Origin: Thermothielavioides terrestris NRRL 8126
Lineage: Eukaryota > Ascomycota > Sordariomycetes > Sordariales > Chaetomiaceae
Assembly (NCBI RefSeq): GCF_000226115.1
Contig: NC_016458.1
Span: forward strand, 2,356,001 to 2,420,000
Direction of reading: 5' to 3'
DNA length: 64,000 nucleotides
A program made the translations under genes and the position numbers. The notes beneath the pieces were generated by a model. That model did not search any database, was not told the origin of the DNA, and saw nothing but the letters and a program-made list of their open reading frames with translations. Shown here one piece after another: positions 48,826 to 60,013 of the stretch (position 1 is its first letter; each line of letters begins with the position of its first letter).

Positions 48826-48834
48826 CAGCAATTC
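48826..48834. repeat. Right target-site duplication of the MULE (CAGCAATTC)
   Basis: Exact copy of 45118-45126. Confidence 0.9.
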
Positions 48835-50130
48835 CCCTCCGACAGGCCGCGGCACCCTTTCCCCCCACCCCCCCCTGAGGGACCGTTAAGGGCGCCAATG
48901 CAAGGTTGCACAGATGAGGCGAGAAGCAGATTTACCTCGCAGCATGCACACGTTGTTCGAGGAGGGGTGCATGCTGCGCGCAGTGCAGAAGGGTGTGGCA
49001 TCATCAAAGCGGTCCAGCCATCGAGGTGTTCAGCATGCAAAAACGGGTTGAGCGCATTTCTCGGACTGAACACACGCGTTCAACAGGCGTGAGACGTCCA
49101 TCCGCAGGCCTCGGATAGGCGCCATACCACAGTACGGCTGCCCAGTCACTTCTCTGATGCGGATTCCCTGGGAGGAGACCCTTGGAGAGCCGGCTGCTCC
49201 CTGCGTCGGACTGCGGGGATTCATAAGAGGGCAGCAAGATTTGCCATATCCGTACCACTCAGGACGACCCAGGACCCAGGTCCCAAGCACGGAACACGAC
49301 CGGGAGAAGTGCTTTTGCGACCCACCTGTCAAAAATCCAGGATCAAGGCCAGTGCGTGCGGGCTTCCTGTTTGCGTTACCGCATCCTACACGAGAGGGAG
49401 GTACACTACTGTGTACAGATATCCAGTGTACTCCGTGCAATTTGGGCGTTTCCTTGTCGCCCCATCGCCAGCGGTACACTAGATGGGGCCACAGCTCCTC
49501 CGGCGCGTCATGGCTACATTTGCGCTGTGGTGTCTCTCAGACGCGGAACGTCTCCCGTTTTCTTCTTATGGTCAGCGCGGCCAAGAGGGTCTTGTCTTAT
49601 TACACACCCCCCTCCTCTTTTTCGATTTCTGTTTCCGGCTTGTTTGATGGATCTTGCTTCTCTTTCTCTTTCCGTCGGTCAGCCGATTCCGCCCTCCCGC
49701 TGTCTGGTGTCACCGGCGACATCTGCACGAGTTACACGTCACTCACCTTCCCAGAGATGATGGCCGCCGAGAGGGCTGCTTCAAGTGCCTAAATGCCGCC
49801 GTTCAACCTGCCTTTCCACCCAGCTCTTTGTCCGCTGCCCGCCGTCGATAACGCGAGCATTACAACTCCCGTGCTTTCTCACAGCTCGGACCACCATCTG
49901 ACACATCTGATATTGCCCTGCCTTGTCGTTTCTTGTTTTTGGCCTGGCCGCCACAGCAAACAAGTCCCGAGCTTTTGCGCATGGTCTTATCATACTATAC
50001 ATTCGGGATCGCTATAGACCCGTCTTGATTCACCCCTCACCTTGCTTTTGCGCCGACTCTGTGCTTCTGGGTGGGCCCATAGCGCCTGTGGCCTCGTTTC
50101 TGATATACCCTTTCCGTCTGGCTCGGTTGT
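48835..50130. other. Intergenic region right of the MULE
   Basis: No gene recognised. A further TACACTACTGTGTAC-type motif lies near 49401. Confidence 0.45.
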
Positions 50131-50131
50131 T

Positions 50132-50139
50132 TATATAAG
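50132..50139 (+). promoter_or_regulatory. TATA box (TATATAAG)
   Basis: A good TATA element about 330 bp before the start of the 55-codon frame. The C/T-rich sequence that follows suits a fungal transcription start and leader. Assignment to that gene is by position. Confidence 0.5.
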
Positions 50140-50460
50140 TCGGCAAGGATTGCCGGATCCTTCCGCCCGCTTTAGTAGCCCCAACCCATCATCGCACCAC
50201 CAGCATCAGCATCGGCTCATCGTCTTCCCCTGACATTCCGCCGTTGCATCCGCGGGGGGCCCCTCTTGACCAGCCATCCCGCCATACGCTCACGTACTTG
50301 GCGATTTATATCTACCTGTAGGCTTCGCCCCTTCCCGCCTCTGCTCCTCGCTCGGTTCCCCCCAGGCGCCGCCTCCCAGGAGCTAACACCAGTCCAAGCC
50401 GCTTGCCAACAGCACTTCGCATCCCGTCTGCACAGGGCAGCCTCTTCCGGGCCGTCAACC

Positions 50461-50628
50461 ATGTGCGACTTCACCAAGAACTACTACGTCTACACTACCT
50501 GCGTCGACCCGGGGGCCCACTTCTTCCGCACCTCCGTCGACGGCAGCCGCAAGAGCGCCTGTCCCAAGAGCCCGCATGAGCGCTACATCATGCTGCCGGG
50601 ACAGTGCCCACTCTGCCAGGGCGGCTGA
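50461..50628 (+). CDS. Small Cys-containing protein, 55 residues, likely real gene
   Basis: Starts MCDFTKNYYVYTTCVDPGAH and ends PGQCPLCQGG. It has five cysteines, including a C-terminal CPLC pair that could bind metal or form a disulfide, and no signal peptide or membrane segment. Codons end strongly in C or G (nearly all Thr, Tyr, Phe and Asp codons end in C), typical of well-expressed genes here. A TATA box and a pyrimidine-rich leader precede it. The same frame is open upstream to a Met at 50266, but that part looks like leader sequence, so the Met at 50461 is preferred. It resembles small conserved ascomycete proteins of unknown function as I remember them. Function unknown. Confidence 0.7.
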   Translation: MCDFTKNYYVYTTCVDPGAHFFRTSVDGSRKSACPKSPHERYIMLPGQCPLCQGG

Positions 50629-50971
50629 AAGCCCGTCGAAGCCCCGGGGGGGGGGGGGCAGGCGGAAAGCACTGCAGGATCTGGGCACCCTACTCTCTCT
50701 CTGCTGTGCGGCTACGGGGTCGGATTTCGGCTCCTTTCTTCCTCCCTGCTTGTTCTGAGGGAAGCCGGGCCATGACTAAACGGATGGGGCGAAGGAACTA
50801 AACGGGCGGAGGAGGGATGGAGGGAGGGAAGGGAAGGAAAGGAAAGGAAAGGACCTAGTGGTGGGATGGGAAACGAACGAGCATCAACCGGGCTGAGCTG
50901 CTTGGCTCGTCCTGGACGGAACCAAACATGGTACACGGCACGGCACGAAACCGCTCGGATCTCAGCTGTCA

Positions 50972-50972
50972 T

Positions 50973-51003
<31 letters not shown>

Positions 51004-51005
51004 CA
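50972..51005. repeat. CA dinucleotide microsatellite
   Basis: (CA)n tract with one CG interruption, seen directly. Confidence 0.95.
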
Positions 51006-51360
51006 CTCGCACTCACGCAGCATCACTCCCTGATCTTCATCGCTAAAACGAAACATCTACCCGCTCACCTCCCCTGCTCACCACCATCTTTCCCCCGCAA
51101 CTATTCTAGGTTTTTTCTGAGTGTTTGAGTGAGCAAAGCGAGCACAGCGAAGCGCAGCGTTCCAGCAGGTTAACTACACTACACCTCCTCATGTAATGAC
51201 AACGGACACGAATAACGGCCGATGTTTCTTTTTCTTCCCTTTTTTTTTTTCTTCGTTTTATTTTCTCTCAAGGTCTGCGTTCTGGCTTGTCACTTTCCTC
51301 TTTCCTCCGCCATAATTTTTTTTTTTCCCATGGGCAACTCGGTACAATAATACATGGTCC

Positions 51361-51389
51361 AGCACAGCACAGCACAGCACAGCACAGCA
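51361..51389. repeat. AGCAC pentanucleotide repeat
   Basis: About six tandem AGCAC units, seen directly. Confidence 0.95.
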
Positions 51390-54300
51390 CGGAGCGGCGT
51401 TGTCTCTTCCATTTTTCCTCCCCAGCTCTCATATTTTCCTCCTGTCTTTCCCTTTCCAGGTTCCTTCTGCCCCTGCTACCTCATGTACCTCTCTTTCCGC
51501 AAGCACGGCACGGAATGGAACAGTGTGTGGGACCGATGACGTGCAGCGTCGCCTTGCTTATGTTTTTTGCTTTAGTCCTTTTCCTTCTCCTTCCGTCTCT
51601 GCATGTTTGTTTGCAGATTCGATCAGCTCACGGTCTACGCGAAACCTGACTGTCTGTAGAAGTGGAGAAGCAGGCCGGGAGTGGAATGGAAAGGACGGAT
51701 CGGACGGGCTGTGCCGAGACACGGAGCAGAACGACACACCAGCCTGGCGGGCGAGGAGGAAAGAGAAGGGGCAGGGATACGGCGAGAGGCGGCTCCTGGA
51801 TGTGGGTTCTGCTGTTACGGTTACGGGAACGGTCTTATTCGAGAGCCTGGTTAGTCTAGGAGGGTGTGTGGGTGGGTGTGGAGGTTGGGCCCGGCGCATG
51901 CTCCTGCATGTGTCCTCGCCCGTCTATCCGTTCACCCGTCCTCCCATCCTTCCAAGAGGGGCGGACAGCGCAGGGGATGTATTGGGGTCGGGCCAGTGTC
52001 TGATAGGCAATCGTGATGTGTGCATACCTCGGTCGTCTGAGAACGAAACAAGTCGCAATGCATTCGTGGGAACAACCTGTGGTGTATGCCACCATCCTGG
52101 TTGTGGTTGTGATATGATGATGATGACGCCACATGATTCATCCTGGGGTTCTGTCTGGGCGTGTCTCGTATTCCTGTGGCCTCATCGTTGATGTCTTGGG
52201 AAGGGGCAACTAAGCTTGTCTGTATCTTAATGAAGGGGACAGCTACTACCCCGGAGGAATCACAATGCTCGCCCCTCTCCATCATCCCTTTCCCGACGCG
52301 TCGACATGCATAAGTCGTCGGTGGTCAAGCCAGGCCAAGGCTGTATGGAAGATCACGGAAGCGTGACTGGAATGGGAGAGGTCCCATCTGATCCCGACCG
52401 ATGTCCGCTTATTGTCGGCGCACATATGAAGCATCGTAAGTGGAGGTAGGGTATAGGTGGTGTTGGGCTCTTGGTCCTCACCCGGCCTTTGCCTCTTCGC
52501 GAATGAATGGCCCTCCAGGTCGATCTCGGGGCCTGGTCTGAACGGGGGAGGGGGGGGGGAAGGCGAGCATGGCTCCTTTCTCTCACGGCGGCGAAGATCA
52601 CTGCTCCAGTAGGGACCAGGCCCCCTAGGCCTGCCGAGGAGCAACCCGATCCGAATTCCGGTCGACGTGGCAACCAAAGATCCACCCCAGGCATGCACGT
52701 CCCCCCATCCGTAGGTCTGAGCCCTGCAGCGTCGGGTCCCATTATTGCCTCTCTTAAGCCAGCAACCCGGGCTGAGGGTGGTAGAGGGGGCGCTCACTTG
52801 AGTGTCCCCATGATCAGGTTCCTTTCACCTGTGGCTTGGGGCTGATTGGCGGGAGAGAAATGGTTCCGACCTTGCTGACTGCCTCGGAGGCTCAAGCCCG
52901 CCGACATGGTGTCTGAACAGTCATCATCGCCAGGGTACTGTTATCATCACTGGTTGTCTAGCTGACCGTGTGCCAATATCTCGGTAGATTGAGTTGACCC
53001 GTTTGTGGTCAGCAGCTCAACCAGCAGCCCAGTCAGAGACCACCAAGGCGAGCCGAACTCATTCTTGGAGGCAATATGTGCCGCCTCGTAAAAGGCGTGT
53101 CCGTCAGCCCATGAGCGATTAACCACAGGTGATGATGGCCTGGTTCAGGCGGCCGCCATGAAGCGGGAGGCGGCGTAGAGGCATGCAGGAAAAGGGGGGT
53201 CATATGGAGGGGGAGGGCTTCCGCTCCGCCCGTCGGTGGGCCAGAGCCAGCCCGGGAGGGATGGAAGGGCGCCAACAAGGACAATGGGCCCCGTCACGGA
53301 TGGCACCATGATGAGCTGGCAGGCGTCACTGTTCGGACCCCCACGGTAGGGCCTTCGCCGGCGATAGCAGCAAGCTGACCTCGTCAACGGCCCAAGGACG
53401 CGCCCAGAAGGGAGTATAGCAGCGCCAAGCTATAGCCTGGAGCCGAGCGCCCACGTTCCCCTCAGGTCCTGCCCTTCCGTGCCTCCGGCTTCCCCTCTTC
53501 AAAAACGAACCGGAGCCTTGCACAGTGGGTTGGTGTTGGGACTGCGGCGCCGACCCCTGAACCTTAGCGGGCTGCCCCTCGCTCGATCTGGCTTCAGGCT
53601 TGGGGGTGGCTCGGACGCATCTCGGAGCAAGTTGACGGATGGTGTGTGAGCATAGAAACGGTCGGTTTCCCAGCTGGGCTCCCGGTTTGATGATCCGTGG
53701 ATCCGTTTATGATGGGGTGCAGAAAGACATCTGCACATCATAGCGAGCCAGGAATGGGGACTGGTAAGGTGTCCGTAAAGTATCCGGAAGAGTACTTACC
53801 TCCTCTGCATTCAGCATGCCGCAGGAGAGCCGTGCGATTATGGCGCTCCCACCAGAAAAGGCGAGCAGTTGTTTCGCCGAGGAGGAAATGATGTGCGTAG
53901 CTACAGGCAAGAGGCTGTCATGCGTAGTGGTCTGGCTCCGCAGCACCGTTGCCCCCTTGGCGTAACTCGGGACCTGACATCCTTGTCTCAAGCCAACGAT
54001 CCGCAAATCTCACTCGAGCGGGCGGCCGGCGGGCCGATGGTCTCCCCAGGGCCAAAGGGGCGCCAACTTAAGGTTGATGATGATGTGCTGATTCAGTGCC
54101 ATGTCAGCGCGACGGGAACACTCGTAGCTGGCGACAGGCATGAAGAAAGAGCAGATCCTTCTCGCCGCACGACGTCGGTGGGGGACAGGGGCAGCCCATG
54201 TCCAGAACGGGACGGGCAAGCACGGACGGGTATCGGGCCTGGGTGGACGCTCATGGCTGATCCGCGATTCGGCGGCCTGACGGGAACGTGGGGATCAGAG

Positions 54301-56319
54301 CTGGAACGGAGCCCTTTGCAGAGGGCGTATCGGGTCCCGGAAACATGGCTCGAGCGTCGTGTAGCAGTGTAGGTGTGGCCCAAGGAATGTGGAAAGCTGG
54401 TGCAGGGAGATTAGCGACAGAGCGGTTGCTCTCCCGCCCGGGGCGTATGATTGGATACGAGATGCCAATTCGATCTGGGTGAATCGGATGGACAGCAGGT
54501 GTCTGCGGACGTGGAGCAACATTCTGCGTTTCCGGCCATGGTAGCCAATCCCGTCAAAAGCCGGGCTGGCGCGGTCCGTAACGCTGAGCTTGACAAAAGC
54601 ATGCTGCCCCTCCGTGCGGAGCTGGATTTGCCAATCTGTTGCTGAAAGCACCCCCGATCCCTTGACGATCGATTTGAGCCGAGACTGGGCTCATCCACCT
54701 GAGCTCGGCTGCGCCCAGGCCCTTGTCATTTGCCTTCAATGCGCGAAGGCGTGCTGGTGGGCCGTCTTGAGCGATTTGGACGAGCAAGACCATTCCACAG
54801 GGCGTCCTACCCCCGCTTGACAAAACGGTAACGGTAGCAGAATGGTCAGAACGCACAGCCGCGACGGCGAGCACTGATCCTCCCAACGTTTTAGGCAGCT
54901 GGTCGATCATTGAGACGAGCAGTGCTCTCCCGGATCGGGAAAGGCGTCGTCGACATCAAACGGACTCGGACCGGGCCCTCGGGCGGGCTTGGCATGTTGT
55001 GGAGTGCGGGGCCGTCTTTTTTTGGGCCCCGCCACGGTCATGCTGTCACCGTCCGATGGCGTCCAAGGCGTGCGGGGGGAACGCTGGCTGGGGTGAAAAT
55101 CCCGGCGACGGGGCGTTCCTGGCTGGCGTATCAGGCGTGTTTTCCGAGATCCCTCGCTGCAGCTGGGGAAAAGTTGTGAATCCGTCTCGCCATGCTTCTG
55201 ATCTCGCCGATGAGACGCCAGGGGTCCCGAAGGGGTGCCCGCGCTTTGACCCGCAGCCAAGCGGAGCATGCCGAGGAAGAAACGGCCCCCCAAGTTCCTG
55301 GATCCTGTACGGAATATTCCGTAGTTATTTTCGCTACACAGTAACGTTACTGTGGTCTGCGCTTTTTGCGAGCTGAAATGCTCCGCAATTATCCGTAATA
55401 ACCTCTGTATGCGGCTTTGCGGACTCCAGTCAGGCACGCCCGAAGGGCGAGCACGGCCTTTCAGACCCCTGATCTGGTCCTTCAGGGCGCCGTTCCTGGG
55501 GACCGAGCGACGGTGACTGGCCGGAGAGCTGTTCAACTCGTCAGCGGCTATTGAGCAGTACCTCTAGTTACATGGCAAGCCAATTGATCACCGGATTTGG
55601 GTGCAGAGGAGGCGCGTGCCCCATTCGGTGTTGCCTGAGTCTGGAGCTGCATGCCGCAACACAGAGCGCAGAGCGAAGGATGCAGAGCGCAGAGCGTTTC
55701 TTCACTGCAGCTATTGTGGGAGGAGACCAGGGACCGGGGACTTAGGCCGAGACTGAACCCGGCATACTGTCGCTGAGGTGAATGCTGCGAGACTGATGAC
55801 AGGAAGTCGGGTTCCTCGCCGCAGAGATCCTCGTTCCCAAGTTGCATTCGAGTCGATGACTTTAGCGCCATTAAGACCGAGTCATCCCTTCGTCGAAACT
55901 GGGTGCGGGTCGCAGCGTTGAATGTTGGTGGGATCAGAGTCCGAATTCGCAGCTGTTCAAATGGTTGCAAGCCCAGCAGGATGTGTCAATTCAATCATCA
56001 TGGTTTGCATTTCTGTCCCATGCCTGATCGGCTCGTTGTGAGCAGTGCAATGCAGGCAGACCTCCGATATTTTGATTTGGCGCAGGTGAAGCTTTCCCCG
56101 CTAAAGTTAGGCGGCTGCTGCCTGCCCGCCAGCCAATCATTAACTCCGCAGCCACATCGGTGCTTTAAGGTTATCGCTGGGTCGTGGCTTGATCCACCCA
56201 GCTCTCACCATCGCGGCAGGCAACACTCGAGCTCACTCCTTCTGGCCTCCTGCGGGTGCGCCGACATGAGGATGACTGCCTCCCGATTTTTTGTTCCGGC
56301 TTGTCAATGACCGGAAACG

Positions 56320-59300
56320 ATGCTGCCGACGGAGCTTTCCCGCTACGTCGCGGCCGGATGCTTGAGTCTCGCCAAGACCGGGAACCGACTTCCCGACGAG
56401 ATTTGGTCGCTTGTGCAGCCCGGAGAATGGCATCATCTCGTCTCTTTTACGGACTCGGATTCGGATGAGCAGGATGGGATTCGCAGTCAGCATCAACGAA
56501 ATGGCAATGGCCATCACCAGGCAGCCCAGGACCATGCTGGTTCTCACCGTCTTGTCTTTCTTGATCCTGGGGTCCAGCATTGCCTAGTCTCCCATCCCGG
56601 GCCTCTCGCCCCCTTCGGCGCTCTTCTGCGCAAAGGTTGGGTCCACATGAGTCTCGGCATCAGCTTGAACGACCCGGAAATGGCCCTCGTCCGGGTCTAC
56701 CTCCTTCCAGACGATATTGAGAACCGCAGCATCCCCCGCTCGGATGCCGCGCTGCGGAAGGCGAGGCTCAGTCTGCTTGCGCAGCTGGACTTCTCACGGA
56801 GCACTTGGCGAGGGGAGACAAGTGCGCACTGCTCCCCAAGCCCATTGCCCTTTGCCGATTCCGAAGAGACAGCCGCCCTGCAGGTTGGCGAAGAGCAGCA
56901 GTCTTTGTTGCAGATGTTCAACAGCATGCCGTCGCCTGATCCGAGGCCAGAAGATATCTGCGATCTCGATGTCCGTGATGCCGCCTACAGACTGTTGAAC
57001 AGCGATGTGCCCGGTCTCACAACCACTTTATACCTGTACCAGCGCCGATCGGCAGCCCTGATGCTCCAGAGGGAGTCGCAGACCCAGCAGGTGCTGGATC
57101 CGCGCCTGGCCGTGGTCGCCGACCAGCTGGGCTCTCCATGGTACTACGATGCCGTCGCGGGCACCGTTCTTCGGGAGCCAAGGCACTACGACGCGCCGTG
57201 CGGTGGCATCCTTGCCGAAGAAATGGGTTCGGGAAAGACACTGATATGCCTGGCGCTCATCCTAGCCACGAGGCATATTCCATCTGCCACCCCGGACCAT
57301 TTACGGACGGATGAGCCGGTGATCCGTCGTCGAGTTGGGAGCCTAGCTGACATGGCTGCGGCGTGCATCACGCGTAACTCCGTGCCCTGGAAGCATGTGT
57401 TCTGCGGACTCGGGTCGGACGACGTTGAGTATCCTCGTTGCGTCGACGCAATCCGGCGAAACGAGGGTTTCTATCATCTGCCTCCACCGCCGCGCCGCCG
57501 AGTGACCCGGCAGCCGGCTACCACTCCACCGCCAACAAAGATACGGTTGAGTCACAGCTCCCTGGTCGTCGTCCCGCCCAACCTTGTGCAGCAATGGAAA
57601 GAAGAAATTGCCAAGCACACGATGGGCCTGAAAGTCCTGATCATGGACAAGAAACAGCAGCTCCCGCCTGTAGAGGAACTCGTCGAGTACGACATTATTC
57701 TGTTCTCATCGACGCGCTTCGAGAGGTTGTGGGAGGACCACCCGGACTTTGATCGGACTGGTTCTCAGATTCTCTCGAGCCCTCTGGCGACCATCCACTT
57801 CAAACGCTGTATTGTCGACGAAGGCCACAAGCTGGGCAATTCTACGATGCACAAAAAGAGCAACTTGCACTTGATCATCGATCACTTGCAGATATCCGCC
57901 AAGTGGATAGTGACTGGCACGCCGTCCAAGGGGCTCTTCGGGGTTGATAACAAAACCCCTAGTCAACATCCTAATGGTGGGCCACGTCACCCCACCAGAC
58001 AACAAGTCGAATCCTCGCCGGATATGGAAAGGGAAGATCTCAGACGTATCGGCTCGATTGCGACGCTCTACTTGCATATGCGGCCTTGGGCTAACCAGTG
58101 GGCCGAGGTCGGGGACACACCGGCGGACTGGGCAGTGTACGTCATGCAACCCAGGCATTCTGCCCGGAGCACTGGGAGCGCAGCGTGCCTCAGGACGACG
58201 CTTGAGTCGCTGATTATCCGGCACCGCTTGTCCGAGATTGGTGACCTGCTCCCAAGTGTGGACGAGAAGGTCGTCTGGCTCGACGGGTCGTTCCAGGATC
58301 GACTGGTCCTCAATCTCTTCTCTATGATGATTATCTTCAACGCTGTCCAGTCTCAGCGGACGGACCAGGACTATTTCTTCCACCCCCGGCAGAGGAAGGC
58401 CCTGATCGAGCTGGTGTCCAACCTGAGACAGGCGAGCTTCTTCGGCGGGTCGTTCTTCTCGCCCGCCCAAATCCACAAGGCGATCGACACGGCCGAGGAC
58501 TTCCTGAGAGAAGGCAAGGTTCCGATCAGTGCCGCGGACGAAGCTTTGTTGCGGGATGCGATAGACTTCGGAAGGTTAGCGGTACGGAACAGCATCAAGA
58601 CTTGCGCCAATCTGTTTCGCGAGGTGCCGCTGTACATCCAGAACTTCCCCTTCGGAGCAGGCCGTGAGTGGTCCCTCGATCTGGAGGATGGTGACCCAGT
58701 CCTCACCGATTCGCGCCTGGTTTCTGCGCTCCAAAAGTTCCTCCACCCCTTGGTCGACGCCCCGACGTCATTGCAGATCATGTTTGACAGCGGCCGGTTT
58801 GCCGAGCGCGGCCGTGAAGAGCGGCTCAAGGGAATCGAGGATCAAGTCCCGAACGGAGAGGCGGCGGCGCAGCAGAAGGGTCAGCAGAAGAGGCTTGCTG
58901 GAAATACAGAGCAGGGTCAGGATAACAGCTCTCCGGGCAGACGGCGCTCCGCCATCTTGACCAACCTGATGATCCCCAAGAGCGACGAGACTGCCATCAG
59001 TGCCGAAACAGCCGCCGAAGCAGACGTCGCCGCCTCCTTGGCAGGTGTCCAGCTCATCGCCACGGCGTCGGCAAAGCTCTCTTACCTGGTCGACCAGATC
59101 GTCAAGCACCAACAGTCGGAGCAGATCATCATCTTCTACGAGAACGATAATGTGGCATACTACCTCGCCGGCGTTCTTGACGTGGTAGGTTTTCCCCTCC
59201 GACTCATCACCGCACAATGCTCGCTAACAGACGACAACTGCAGCTTCAGATTCAGTACCTGATCTACGCCAAGGGCTTGACACCTCAGCGAAGGGCGCAA

Positions 59301-60013
59301 TACGTCGCAACTTTCAACCATAACCCGAAGTTCCGGTAAGAAAGATAGACGTCCCCGTCCCCATACCAAGCGGGAGGGGGGAAATAGTACGCTAACAAGT
59401 CTACGTCGGCAGGGTCCTGCTCATGGACATCACGCAGGCGGCCTTCGGGTTGGACATGAAGTCGGCGTCGCGCATCTACTTCATCAACCCGGTGCTGAAC
59501 CCGCAGGTGGAGGCGCAGGCGATCGGGCGGGCGCGGCGCATCAGCCAGACGCGGGCGGTGACGGTCGAGACGCTGGTGCTGCGCGGCAGTGTCGAGGAGG
59601 TGATCGTGCGGCGCCGCGGCGAGATGACGCAGGCCGAGCAGCGCAGGTGCCGCTCCATCCTCGACGACAGGCCGATATACGAGTGGATCCTCAACGCGCG
59701 GATCCTGCCCCTCCCTACGGGCGAGGGTGGGCGGGAGCTGTCGGGCCCGGAGCAGATGGCTGCGCTGAGGGAGCCGCAGTTCATCTTTGGCCGCGGCTTT
59801 GGGCGCGAGCTGAGCCACCCGGACCAGGATCTGGTGACGGTGAATGGGTCGCCGGTGGGCAAGAAGCGAAGTAATGGCGTGGTCGTTGTGGAGAGGGGTC
59901 TCAAGAGGCCGTCTCCGCCGGCGACTCCGCCGCCGCGGGAGGGCAGCGCTACGCCCACGAAGAAGAGAGTTCGAGTACGGTTTGCTGAGTCTGGCCACGA
60001 GGAGGGAGGATGA
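56320..60013 (+). CDS. SNF2-family ATPase/helicase-like protein
   Basis: Three exons (56320-59184, 59244-59335 and 59413-60013; introns of 59 and 77 bp) encode 1185 residues. Helicase motifs: GGILAEEMGSGKTLICLAL (Walker A, about 301-308), SSLVVVPPNLVQQWKEEI (Ia), CIVDEGHKLGN (motif II, DEGH at 500-503), WIVTGTPSKGLFG (III) and, after the introns, LLMDITQAAFGLDMKSASRI and QAIGRARRISQ (VI, about 1020). Such proteins are DNA-translocating ATPases in chromatin or repair. The N-terminal LPTELSRYVAAGCLSL is F-box-like but weak. No RING cysteines lie between the lobes, unlike Rad5/Rad16 types. The C-terminus is basic (TKKRVRVRF) and may be a nuclear signal. Splicing gives FNHNPKFRVLLMDIT, matching the family, so the joins are well supported. 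Exact role unknown. Confidence 0.88.

Larger units (their letters stand above)
50629..56319. other. Gene-poor region between the small gene and the SNF2-like gene
   Basis: About 5.7 kb without a recognisable gene. It contains a CA microsatellite (50972-51005), an AGCAC repeat (51361-51389) and pyrimidine-rich stretches. Overlapping open frames of up to about 260 codons occur on both strands but lack domains. The left part may be the 3' UTR of the small gene. Confidence 0.4.
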
